Shown here: positions 35,098 to 43,441 of the stretch, piece after piece
How the letters are laid out: every line of letters starts with the position of its first letter
Numbering within the stretch: the first letter of the stretch is position 1
From: Gammaproteobacteria bacterium MFB021
GTDB taxonomy: Bacteria; Pseudomonadota; Gammaproteobacteria; Pseudomonadales; Halomonadaceae
Length of the DNA: 64,000 nucleotides
NCBI GenBank assembly: GCA_000737985.1
Contig: JNVT01000092.1
Span: 23,257 to 87,256 of the forward strand
Direction: 5' to 3'
Translations under genes and position numbers: made by a program
The notes under the pieces: generated by a model
Database searches by the model: none
The model's input: only the letters and a program-made list of their open reading frames with translations
Told to the model about the DNA's origin: nothing

Positions 35098-36300
35098 TCA
35101 GCTGCCGGAAGTCGATGCTCCCAGTGCGGCGAGCGCGATCGCCGTGAGTAGCCGGCAACCGGTGGGTATCAGGGCATCGTTGAAGTCGAAGCGTGCGTTG
35201 TGCAGCGGCGCTGTCGCCTCACCCTCGGCGGTGCCGAGGAAGAAATAGGCACCGGGGCAGTGCTCGAGCATGAAAGCGAAATCCTCGCCACCGAGGCTGG
35301 GGGCAACGTCCGAGATCAGCGCGGCGTCGCCCAGGGTGGCACGGGTCACCCGCTCGACGTGGCGCACCGCCGATTCGGCATTGCGCGTGGCCGGGAAGAT
35401 ACGCTGGTAGTCGAGACCGATTTCGCCGCCATAGGTGGTGGCGACGCCGGCGCAGGTTCGGCGCACGGCCTCTTCCAATCGCTGCCGTGTGGCTTCGTCC
35501 AGGGTTCGCGCGGTGCCGCTGATGCGCACCTCGTCGGGAATGATGGCAAAGCCGTCCAGTTCGCCGCCCTGGATGCCGCACAGGCTCAGCGCCGCAGGTG
35601 ACAGCGGATCGATGTCGCGTGACACCACACTGTGCAGGGCCTGGATCAGGGCGCCGGCCATGCGTACCGGGTCTGTGGCGAGGTGCGGGTCGACACCACC
35701 GTGGCCGCCATGGCCGCGTACGCTGATATCCAGTCGGTCGGTAGCGGCCATGATCGCGCCGCTGCGAATCGCCACCTGCCCGGCCGGTAGTGTGGGCCAG
35801 TTGTGCAGGGCGTAGATGGCATCCATGGGAAAACGCTCGAAGAGACCGTCCTCGACCATCGCCAGGCCGCCACCGAGCCCTTCCTCGGCGGGTTGGAACA
35901 CCAGGTAGACTGTGCCGGCGAAATCACGCCACTCGGCCAGATAGGCGGCGACGCCCAGCAGCATGGTGGTGTGGCCGTCGTGCCCGCAGGCGTGCATGAC
36001 CCCAGGGCGCTGCGAGACATACGCATGCGTCGACAGTTCGTGGATGGGCAGGGCGTCCATGTCGGCGCGTAGACCGACTCGCCGGCCGTTGTCTGGCCGC
36101 TGGCCGGTGAGCGTGGCGACGATGCCGGTCTGGCCAATGCCCGAGACGAAAGGAATCTCCAGGCGTGTCAGCTCTTCAGCGATCAGCCGGGCGGTTTCAT
36201 GCTCCTGGAAACCCAGCTCGGGATGGCGGTGCAGCGTCTGACGCAGATCGGTGAGGCGCGCGTGATGGCGCTCGAAAAAGGGGGAATCGATGAGATCCAT
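35098..36300 (-). CDS. M20 amidohydrolase (hippurate hydrolase/AbgB-like)
   Basis: A 400-residue di-metal peptidase-fold enzyme that cleaves N-acylated or aromatic-conjugated amino acids. Metal and catalytic motifs are GLRADMDALPIHE, VMHACGHDGHTTMLLG and VFQPAEEGLGGG, followed by the dimerisation domain (RGHGGHGGVDPHLATDPVRM) and the final metal region SLGGEDFAFMLEHCPGAYFF. It precedes the DUF3311-SSS pair on the same strand and is divergent from a LysR gene, so the four genes form a likely uptake-and-hydrolysis module. The acyl group and amino acid are unknown. Confidence 0.92.
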   Translation of the reverse strand: MDLIDSPFFERHHARLTDLRQTLHRHPELGFQEHETARLIAEELTRLEIPFVSGIGQTGIVATLTGQRPDNGRRVGLRADMDALPIHELSTHAYVSQRPGVMHACGHDGHTTMLLGVAAYLAEWRDFAGTVYLVFQPAEEGLGGGLAMVEDGLFERFPMDAIYALHNWPTLPAGQVAIRSGAIMAATDRLDISVRGHGGHGGVDPHLATDPVRMAGALIQALHSVVSRDIDPLSPAALSLCGIQGGELDGFAIIPDEVRISGTARTLDEATRQRLEEAVRRTCAGVATTYGGEIGLDYQRIFPATRNAESAVRHVERVTRATLGDAALISDVAPSLGGEDFAFMLEHCPGAYFFLGTAEGEATAPLHNARFDFNDALIPTGCRLLTAIALAALGASTSGS

Positions 36301-36439
36301 GAGCCGTGGTCTGTTGTTGTTGGGGTCGATTCATCGTGGCGTATCGGCAACCATCGTTAAAATCGTATTATTCTCGCCTTTACATACTTTTTTTGGATGG
36401 CGATCACTGAATCTGTCTATGGTGGTCTCGAGAATCGCC

Positions 36440-36491
36440 GATGGTTGTCGTAGATGGTGGTCGTCGATGATTGTCGTCGATGGCCGTCGTC
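36440..36491. repeat. 13-bp degenerate tandem repeat, four units
   Basis: Consecutive units are GATGGTTGTCGTA, GATGGTGGTCGTC, GATGATTGTCGTC and GATGGCCGTCGTC. It lies 49 bases before the LysR start, in the 240-base spacer shared with the M20 gene, so it overlaps the likely control region. Confidence 0.8.
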
Positions 36492-36540
36492 AGGCGCGTC
36501 GAGGATAGCCGCGGCGTGATTCGCCACATCGGAGTCAGCC

Positions 36541-37434
36541 ATGGACTTCAAGCAGCTGCGTTACTTCATGGCCGTCGTGGAGGAGGGCTCGATCTCCGCG
36601 GCGGCGATTTCCCTGCCACTGGCGCAGCCGGCGCTGACCCGTCAGCTCCAGCTACTCGAGGAGAGCGTCGGGGCGTCCTTGCTGCATCGCTCCCGCCGGG
36701 GGGTGACGCTGACCGCGGCGGGCGAGGCCTTCCACCGTGATGTGGGTCGACTGCTGAACCAGTTCGAACAGGCCAAGCGCAACGCTCAGCGGGTGTCCGA
36801 AGGGCAGATGGGGCAACTGCGGTTAGGGGTGACGGTCATGCATCTCTGGGTCCCCCGGATCACCCAGTTGCTGAATGACTTTCGTCACCAGTATCCCGCC
36901 GTCACCTTGAAGGTGATCTCGCTGCTGTCGGGTCCGCAGATCGAGGCGCTGCGTCGTGATCAACTGGATGCGGGTATCCTGTTCTTTCCGCCGGAAGACG
37001 ATCCTGGCCTCTGCTATCACCCGCTGTATGAAGATCGTCTGGTGCTGGTAGCGCGGGCCGGCTCACGCCTGGCTCAGCAGCCGCCGCGTCGCCTGGCGGC
37101 GCTGAACGGGGAGGATTTCATCTGGTTCGACCGCAGCGCGACCCCGACATATCACGATCGGCTGATTCACGCGTTTCAACGCGCCGGTTTCACGCCGCAC
37201 GTGGTCCAGGAGGGGACCGACAACGCCACCATGCTTTGTCTGGTCGCCGCCGGCATGGGCTGCACCATCCTGCCCGAAATGACCATGGCGGGTGCGCCCG
37301 CCGGGGTGGTCTCGCATCCGCTCGAGGATCTCGACATGGCGCTGCCGCTGATGCTGGTGTGGCGACGGGACGCCAGCCTGCCCGCCGTTCACCGGCTGAT
37401 CGATGTCGCCGAGTCGTGGGATTTGCGCTCCTGA
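36541..37434 (+). CDS. LysR-type transcriptional regulator
   Basis: The 297-residue LTTR starts MDFKQLRYFMAVVEEGSISA and has the HTH ending in PLAQPALTRQLQLLEE, close to the CbbR/CatR-like subgroup. The effector domain begins near GQLRLGVTVMHLWVPRITQL. It is divergent from the M20/SSS operon and is followed after 167 bases by an amidase gene on its own strand; it may control both. Confidence 0.9.
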   Translation: MDFKQLRYFMAVVEEGSISAAAISLPLAQPALTRQLQLLEESVGASLLHRSRRGVTLTAAGEAFHRDVGRLLNQFEQAKRNAQRVSEGQMGQLRLGVTVMHLWVPRITQLLNDFRHQYPAVTLKVISLLSGPQIEALRRDQLDAGILFFPPEDDPGLCYHPLYEDRLVLVARAGSRLAQQPPRRLAALNGEDFIWFDRSATPTYHDRLIHAFQRAGFTPHVVQEGTDNATMLCLVAAGMGCTILPEMTMAGAPAGVVSHPLEDLDMALPLMLVWRRDASLPAVHRLIDVAESWDLRS

Positions 37435-37601
37435 GTGGTTTTCCGCGATGTTTGTCTAGCCCGGCCCCGACAGCCAGGGCGCCTGACGAAACGGGATCTG
37501 CCGAGGCTCGGCGTAGCCCGTGGCACGCCAGGTGTCGCTGACCGTGTGTTGCGGCGCGCCGGATCAGCGTGAGTCGACACCATCGATAGAGGAGTTCGAG
37601 C

Positions 37602-39020
37602 ATGAGCGAGGTCAATCCCCCTTCGGCCCTGGCCGACCTGAGTGCCGATGCGGCCCTGGCACTGTTCGCCAGTGGTGAGCTATCGCCGCTGGAGCTGACC
37701 CACGACTGTCTGGCGCGCATCGAACGGTTCAATCCGCGGGTCAACGCCTTCTGCCATGTCGACGCGGATGGCGCAGTGGCGGCGGCGCGCGCCTCTCAGG
37801 CGCGCTGGCTGCGCGGCGAGCCGATCGGGCCGCTGGATGGTGTTCCCGTGACGATCAAGGACCTGACACTGACCTCGGGGATGCCGACCCGCAAGGGCTC
37901 GAAGACGACCTCCGCCGAAGGGCCGTGGCGTGTCGATGCCCCCATCGCCGCGCGCATGCGTGCGGCGGGTGCCGTTGTACTGGGCAAGACCACGACACCG
38001 GAGTTCGGTTGGAAAGGCGTGACCGACAATCCGCTCCATGGCATCACCCGCAATCCCTGGCAGCCCGAGCTGACCCCCGGTGGCTCCTCCGGTGGGGCCG
38101 GCGCGGCGGCGGCGCTCAACCTTGGACTCCTGCATCAGGGCAGCGACGCTGGGGGCTCGATTCGCATCCCCTGCAGCTTTACCGGCACTTTCGGTCTCAA
38201 GCCGACCTTCGGCTGGGTGCCGCAGTGGCCCGCCAGCGCCATGAGCACGCTTTCTCATCTGGGACCGATGACTCGTAGCGCCGCCGATAGTGCACTGCTG
38301 CTCTCGGTCATCGCACACCCCGATACACGCGATGGCTATGCTGGGCCCGCCTGCCCGATCGACTGGCTGGCTGCGCCGCCGAGCGAACTGACGGGCATGC
38401 GTATCGCCTATAGCCGGGATCTTGGCTATGTCTCGGTGGCCCCGGACATTCTGCGCGCGGTCGATGCCGCCGTGGAGGAGCTGCGCGCGCTGGGGGCGGA
38501 AATGATCGAGGTCGACCCCGGCTTCGCCTCGCCCAAGGCCACCTTCGATACGCTCTGGCACGCCGGCGCGTCGCGTCTGCTCGATGGCCTGAGTGCCGCA
38601 CAGTGTGATTTGCTCGACCCGGGCCTGCGGGCGATCGCCGAGCATGGCAAGCGGCTCACGCTGACGGATTATCTGATCGCGCGCGAGGCGCGCGCGGCGC
38701 TGGTCGCCCATATGGCCGATTTCCATCGCCGGTTCGATCTGCTGGTCACACCCACGCTGCCGCTGGCCCCTTTCGCCGCCGGACACGAGGTGCCACCGGG
38801 AAGCGATTACGTCGACTGGGTGGATTGGACCCCGTTCAGCTACCCCTTCAACCTGACCCAGCAGCCGGCAGCGTCCATGCCCTGCGGGCTCGATGATCAG
38901 GGCCTGCCGGTGGGGCTACAACTGGTGGGGCCACGCTATCGTGATGATCGGGTCATGGCGGTGGCGTGTCTGCTGGAGACACGCTTGCCGCGTCTGACGC
39001 CACCGATGGCACATGCGTGA
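37602..39020 (+). CDS. Amidase (amidase signature family)
   Basis: The 472-residue hydrolase cleaves an amide to acid plus ammonia or amine. The Ser-cisSer-Lys triad is visible: Lys86 (VTIKDLT), Ser163 (TPGGSSGGAGAA) and Ser186 (GSDAGGSIRIP). The remaining core (FGLKPTFGWVPQWPASAM, SHLGPMTRSAADSALLLSVI) is typical. GAGGAG precedes the ATG. No GatB/GatC neighbours, so a tRNA amidotransferase role is excluded; it is more like a catabolic amidase. It could act in the same amide pathway as the M20 enzyme next door. Confidence 0.92.
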   Translation: MSEVNPPSALADLSADAALALFASGELSPLELTHDCLARIERFNPRVNAFCHVDADGAVAAARASQARWLRGEPIGPLDGVPVTIKDLTLTSGMPTRKGSKTTSAEGPWRVDAPIAARMRAAGAVVLGKTTTPEFGWKGVTDNPLHGITRNPWQPELTPGGSSGGAGAAAALNLGLLHQGSDAGGSIRIPCSFTGTFGLKPTFGWVPQWPASAMSTLSHLGPMTRSAADSALLLSVIAHPDTRDGYAGPACPIDWLAAPPSELTGMRIAYSRDLGYVSVAPDILRAVDAAVEELRALGAEMIEVDPGFASPKATFDTLWHAGASRLLDGLSAAQCDLLDPGLRAIAEHGKRLTLTDYLIAREARAALVAHMADFHRRFDLLVTPTLPLAPFAAGHEVPPGSDYVDWVDWTPFSYPFNLTQQPAASMPCGLDDQGLPVGLQLVGPRYRDDRVMAVACLLETRLPRLTPPMAHA

Positions 39021-39041
39021 GAGATGGGTGCCGCCGGCCAC

Positions 39042-39944
39042 TCAGGTGGGAAAGCGCGTCGCGTAGAGTTCGCTCACCCAGTCGATGAACACCCGCACCC
39101 GAGCGGCGAGCTGGCGCCGCTGCGGGTAGACCGCCCATAGCGTCAGGCGCGGCTTCTCCCACTCGCTCAGTACCTCTTCGAGCACACCCTGGGCCAGTTG
39201 CTCCTCGATATGAAAGCGCGGTAGCTGGATCAGCCCGCAGCCCTGGCGGGCGGCTTCCACGTAGCTGCCGGCGTCGTTAACCGTGAGCCAGCCGCCGGCG
39301 GCGAATCCTTGTATTCGCCCGTCGATGCGCAGATCGAGGGTGTCGTCCGCGGCGTTGCTGCCGGAGAAGAAACGCACCACCTGGTGCTGTGCCAGCGCTT
39401 CCGGGCGGCGGGGCCGGCCGGCTCGGTCCAGATAGGCGGGGCTGGCGCAGATCGCCTGGGGCAGCTCGGCGAGCCGGCGGCCGATCAGGCTGGAGTCTGC
39501 CGGCTCGCCGGCGCGTAGCGCGCAGTCGATACCTTCACCCACTAGATCGACGCGGCGGTCGCCGCTGGTCAGCACCACGTCGAGCCGTGGGTAGCGTGCC
39601 CGAAACGTCTGGATATGGGGCAGCACGATGTGCCGCGCATGCACGCCGTGCATCTCGACGCGCAGGGTACCAGTTGGGCTTGCGGCGACCGGGCCCAGCG
39701 CCGCCTCCGCCTCTTCGAGTTCGGCCAGCAGATGCACGCAGCGTTCGTAGAAGGCCGCGCCCTCCGGGGTGGGGTGCACCTGACGCGTGGTGCGCGCCAG
39801 CAGGCGGGCGCCCAGGCGCGCTTCGAGCTGCTGGATGGCCAGGGTGGCGGTGGCGCGTGGGATGTCGAGGCCGTTGGCGGCGCGGGTGAAGCTGCCGGTC
39901 TCGACGATACGGGTGAACAGCGTCAGGGCGTCGAAGCGGTCCAT
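39042..39944 (-). CDS. LysR-type transcriptional regulator
   Basis: This 300-residue LTTR starts MDRFDALTLFTRIVETGSFT, with HTH ANGLDIPRATATLAIQQLE and an effector domain beginning at GTLRVEMHGVHARHIVLP. The start at 39944 matches the family; sequence open further upstream lies across the divergent promoter and is not coding. It is divergent from the SDR gene at 40083, its likely target, and converges with the amidase gene. Confidence 0.9.
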   Translation of the reverse strand: MDRFDALTLFTRIVETGSFTRAANGLDIPRATATLAIQQLEARLGARLLARTTRQVHPTPEGAAFYERCVHLLAELEEAEAALGPVAASPTGTLRVEMHGVHARHIVLPHIQTFRARYPRLDVVLTSGDRRVDLVGEGIDCALRAGEPADSSLIGRRLAELPQAICASPAYLDRAGRPRRPEALAQHQVVRFFSGSNAADDTLDLRIDGRIQGFAAGGWLTVNDAGSYVEAARQGCGLIQLPRFHIEEQLAQGVLEEVLSEWEKPRLTLWAVYPQRRQLAARVRVFIDWVSELYATRFPT

Positions 39945-40082
39945 GGTGATTGTTATTTCAGATTGAATGGTGTTGCCAGTATAGCGGTGATTATTTCCCA
40001 AGGATGAATATCGATACTGGTGCCGCAGGCAATACCCCTGTCGGACATACGTCCCTGACATCGCTATCCAAGGAGCCAGATC

Positions 40083-40838
40083 ATGAGTCATGCCAATACC
40101 CCGCACACCGATCAACGGGTGGCTATCGTCACCGGCGGTTCCCGCGGCATCGGCCACGCCGTATCGCTGAAGCTGGCGGCCGACGGTTTCGCCGTGGTGG
40201 TCAACTATGCCGGCAATACCCGGCGCGCCGAGGAGACCGTCGCAGAAATAGAAGCCGCGGGCGGCCGGGCGCTGGCGGTACAGGCCGATATCGCCGACCC
40301 GGTGGCGGTGGAACAGCTGTTCACGACCGCGTGGGAGGCGTTCGGCCGTCTCGATGTGGTGGTCAATAGCGCTGGTGTGCTGGAGATGGGGCAGGTGACC
40401 AGCGACAACCTGGCGATTCTCGACCGTACCCTGGCGACCAATCTGCGTGGCAGCTGGCTGGTGATGGCCCGAGCCGCCGAGAGCCTCAGTGAAGGCGGGC
40501 GCATCATCGCCTTCTCCTCCTCGGTGCTGGGCAAGTCGTTCCCCGGCTATGGCGCCTATATCGCCAGCAAGGCCGGCGTCGAAGGGCTGGTGCGGGTGCT
40601 CGCCAACGAGCTGCGCGGGCGCGGGATCAGCGTCAACGCCGTGGCGCCGGGGCCGGTGGCCACCGAGATGTTCTTCGCCGGCAAGAGCGACGAGCAGGTC
40701 GCTAACATCGCCGCGCTGTCGCCTTTCGAGCGCCTGGGTCAGCCCGAGGAGATCGCCGATGTCGTGGCCTTCCTCGCCGGGCCCCAGGGGCGCTGGGTGC
40801 ATGGCCAGGTCCTGCGCGTCAACGGCGGCATGGTGTGA
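40083..40838 (+). CDS. Short-chain dehydrogenase/reductase
   Basis: A classical SDR of 251 residues. It has the NAD(P) motif TGGSRGIGHA (residues 17-26), NSAG, the catalytic Ser in FSSSVLGKSF, and YIASK (Tyr and Lys). It resembles FabG-like 3-oxoacyl reductases, but as a single gene under a divergent LysR regulator it is more likely a carbonyl reductase of secondary metabolism or detoxification. AAGGAG precedes the ATG. It converges with the MFS gene, leaving only 7 bases between stops. Confidence 0.9.
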   Translation: MSHANTPHTDQRVAIVTGGSRGIGHAVSLKLAADGFAVVVNYAGNTRRAEETVAEIEAAGGRALAVQADIADPVAVEQLFTTAWEAFGRLDVVVNSAGVLEMGQVTSDNLAILDRTLATNLRGSWLVMARAAESLSEGGRIIAFSSSVLGKSFPGYGAYIASKAGVEGLVRVLANELRGRGISVNAVAPGPVATEMFFAGKSDEQVANIAALSPFERLGQPEEIADVVAFLAGPQGRWVHGQVLRVNGGMV

Positions 40839-40845
40839 GCGCGAT

Positions 40846-42087
40846 TCAGGTCGTCTCTTGGGTGGGCTGACGCTGGCGACGGCGGCGCGTTTCGAGCATC
40901 AGGCGTGCGCCGATCGCCGCGGCGACGAGCCCTGACACGGCGCCCACGCCAAGGGCCCAGCGCGGGCCGGCGTGATCGGCGATGGCGCCGACGATGGGTG
41001 CGCCGACCGGCGTGCCGCCCATGGTCACCGCGATCCGCAGCGCCATGATGCGCCCGCGCATCATCGGCTCGGTGGCGAGCTGCATCAGCGCGGTGGCCGC
41101 GGTCATGAAGGTCAGCGCGGAGAGGCCGATGAGCGTCAACGCCGCGGCGAACAGATAGACGTTGGGGGCGAACGCCGCCACGCCGCAGAAGAGGCCGAAG
41201 CTCAGGGTAGCGATGCACAGCAGGCGTATCCGCGGGCGCTCGCGCCGGGCGGCGAGCAGCGCGCCCACCACCGAGCCGACCGCCAGGCAGGAGGTCAGAA
41301 GCCCATACTGGCCGGCATCGCCGTGGAAGACGCTGACCGACATGGTCGAGATGTAGATCGGGAAGTTGAAGCCGAAGGTGCCGATCAAGAACAGCATCAG
41401 CAGGATCGCCATCAGGTCCCGGCGCCGCCACACGTAGCGAAACCCCTCGGTCAGGCCGCCGGCCTGGCGCGGTGGACGCGGGGTCGGGTAGAGCTCGCCC
41501 ACGCGCAGCAAGCATAGCGACCCCAGCACCACGGCAAACGAGATGGCGTTGACGATGAACACCCAGCCGGTGCCGATCGCTGCAATCAGCAAGCCGGCCA
41601 CCGCTGGGCCCACCATGCGTGCGGCGTTGAACGAGGTGGAGTTTAGCGCCACCGCGTTGGAGAGGTACTTCTCGCCGACCAGGTCGTTGACGAAGGTCTG
41701 GCGTGCCGGGGCATCGAAGGCGCTGACGCAGCCCAGCCCCAGGGCGAAGGCGTAGACCTGCCACAGTGTGACCACGCCGGTGAGGGTGACCACACCAAGC
41801 CCCAGCGCGAGCAGGCCGAGCAGCGCTTGGGTGAGCAGGATCAGGCGGCGCCGGTTGCAGCGGTCGGCGGCGTAACCGGTGAGCGGCAGCAGCAGTAGCT
41901 GGGGGCCGAACTGCAGCGCCATGGTGATCCCCACGGCGCTGGCGTTGTGCTGGGTCAGCACGGTGAGCACCAGCCAGTCCTGGGCGACGCGCTGCATCCA
42001 GGTGCCGGTGTTGGAGATCAGTGCGCCGGCGGCCCACAGGCGGTAGTTATAAACCCTGAGCGACCGGAACAGCCGTTTATCGCTCAT
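40846..42087 (-). CDS. MFS transporter (DHA3-type exporter)
   Basis: A 413-residue, twelve-helix major facilitator. It starts FRSLRVYNYRLWAAGALISN, typical of the DHA3/TetV-like branch, with the MFS loop motif GYAADRCNRRRLILL after helix 2, and FDAPARQTFVNDLVGEKYLS, which is diagnostic of this branch. It probably exports a drug or metabolite. GAGG lies before the ATG at 42087. It is downstream of the butanediol-dehydrogenase-like gene after a 253-base gap with a hairpin, so co-transcription is uncertain. Confidence 0.9.
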   Translation of the reverse strand: MSDKRLFRSLRVYNYRLWAAGALISNTGTWMQRVAQDWLVLTVLTQHNASAVGITMALQFGPQLLLLPLTGYAADRCNRRRLILLTQALLGLLALGLGVVTLTGVVTLWQVYAFALGLGCVSAFDAPARQTFVNDLVGEKYLSNAVALNSTSFNAARMVGPAVAGLLIAAIGTGWVFIVNAISFAVVLGSLCLLRVGELYPTPRPPRQAGGLTEGFRYVWRRRDLMAILLMLFLIGTFGFNFPIYISTMSVSVFHGDAGQYGLLTSCLAVGSVVGALLAARRERPRIRLLCIATLSFGLFCGVAAFAPNVYLFAAALTLIGLSALTFMTAATALMQLATEPMMRGRIMALRIAVTMGGTPVGAPIVGAIADHAGPRWALGVGAVSGLVAAAIGARLMLETRRRRQRQPTQETT

Positions 42088-42232
42088 GAACGGACCTCAT
42101 GCGCGCCGCGCCGTGGCATGCGCCGGTTTATGTGGGCGGGATGGATAGTCGAGGCCGGCCGGCCCGATACGGGGATGAGGATGGTATGGCACTCCTTGTC
42201 GTTCACGAACCCGGACACGTCACTGTATCCGA

Positions 42233-42258
42233 GGCGGCGACCGGCGATGCCGGCCGCC
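42233..42258. terminator. GC-rich hairpin downstream of the alcohol dehydrogenase gene
   Basis: GGCGGC-GA-CCGGC pairs with GCCGG-CCGCC around GAT. It lies about 80 bases after the stop of the 42341-43411 gene and before the MFS start. No T-run on the minus strand, so terminator function is only possible. Confidence 0.35.
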
Positions 42259-42340
42259 GGAGCAGACGCTCTTTTTACAGATCCTCACTTCAGCTTATCA
42301 GATCGGCCGCGAGGCAGCCGCGCTCTGCCATGAGTGCGAT

Positions 42341-43411
42341 TCAGGTGCCAGGGTCGACCAGAATTTTTACCTGGGCCTTGTCGGCGAGTAGCGCCTCGAA
42401 CCCCTGGCTGACCACGTCATCCAGCGCGATGCGTGCGGTCACTAGATCCTCGGCGCGGTAGTAGCCCTGCTGCATCAGCGCGATCACCGCGGGGTAGATA
42501 TGGCGATAGGCGATGATGCCCTTGAGCGTACGCTCTTGGATCACCAGCTGGTTGGGATGGATCGACGCCTCCGACTCCCAGATGCTGACGATCACCGTCT
42601 CGCCGCCGGCGTGGGTGCTGGCGATCGCCTGGTTGAGCACCGCGGGCAGGCCGGTGACCTCGAAGGCGATGTCGAAGCCGCCGTTACTAGCCGCCATGAG
42701 CCGCTCGACGATGTCGCCTTCCGTGGGATCGTGGACAACCGCGCCCAAGTCGCTGGCGCGCTGCTTGCGCGCGGCGGAGACCTCGACCGCGTGAATCGAC
42801 GCCGCGCCAGCGGCCTTGAGCGACTCGATCACCATCAGCCCGATCGGCCCGGCGCCGAACACTACCGCGCTGTCACCCGCCTTGAGCGAACTCTGACGCA
42901 CCGCGTGCAGGCCGACCGCGGCAGGCTCGACCAGCGCGCCCTGCTCGAAGGAGAGCCCATCGGGTAGCCGATGCACCATGTGCTCGCCGACCACGGTGTA
43001 CTCGGCGAAGCCGCCGCCACCGCCGGAGAGCCCGTGGAAGCCCAGCTGCGGACTCAAGTTGTAGCGCTCCATCAGATAGGCGCCGTCGCGGTGGGGCGAG
43101 AGAATCGGCTCGATCGCCACGCGGTCGCCCACCGCCACCCGGGTCACCGCGCTGCCCACCTCGACCACCTCGCCGGCGAATTCGTGGCCCATGACGATGG
43201 GCGCCTGGTCGTGGCTCAACGGGTGTGGCGAGCCCATCGGGATGAAGATCGGCCCGGCGGCGTACTCGTGCAGGTCGCTGCCGCAGATACCACAGGCGGC
43301 GACCTTCACCTTGACCTGGTGCGGGTCGTCCAGGATCGGAACCTCGATCTGCTCGACGCGAATATCGCGCGCCTGGTACCAGCGGGCCGCCTTCATGTGC
43401 TGTTCACTCAT
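42341..43411 (-). CDS. 2,3-butanediol-dehydrogenase-like medium-chain alcohol dehydrogenase
   Basis: This 356-residue MDR family oxidoreductase interconverts a secondary alcohol and ketone, probably butanediol/acetoin-like. The catalytic-zinc residues are intact (CGICGSDLHEY, GHEFAGEVVEVG), the butanediol-dehydrogenase signature YNLSPQLGFHGLSGGGGGFA is present, and the NAD motif is VFGAGPIGLMVIES. The lobe that usually binds structural zinc through four cysteines reads EPILSPHRDGAYLMERYNLS, with no cysteine at all. AGGAG precedes the ATG at 43411. It follows the flavin monooxygenase by 30 bases and should share its sigma-54 promoter. Confidence 0.88.
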   Translation of the reverse strand: MSEQHMKAARWYQARDIRVEQIEVPILDDPHQVKVKVAACGICGSDLHEYAAGPIFIPMGSPHPLSHDQAPIVMGHEFAGEVVEVGSAVTRVAVGDRVAIEPILSPHRDGAYLMERYNLSPQLGFHGLSGGGGGFAEYTVVGEHMVHRLPDGLSFEQGALVEPAAVGLHAVRQSSLKAGDSAVVFGAGPIGLMVIESLKAAGAASIHAVEVSAARKQRASDLGAVVHDPTEGDIVERLMAASNGGFDIAFEVTGLPAVLNQAIASTHAGGETVIVSIWESEASIHPNQLVIQERTLKGIIAYRHIYPAVIALMQQGYYRAEDLVTARIALDDVVSQGFEALLADKAQVKILVDPGT

Positions 43412-43441
43412 GTCGTCTCTCCTGCTGCTGTGGGTTGGCGA

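Noticed and set aside
36421..36491. CRISPR-like array
   Set aside because: Units are only 13 bp with no spacers between them; it is a simple tandem repeat.
39945..40802. Upstream extension of the LysR frame at 39042-39944
   Set aside because: It runs antisense through the SDR gene and its promoter; the LysR protein starts normally at 39944.
40739..42037. Long minus-strand open frame (432 codons) over the MFS gene
   Set aside because: It is another frame of the 40846-42087 transporter; the product is rich in Arg/Gly/Pro without motifs and overlaps the SDR stop.
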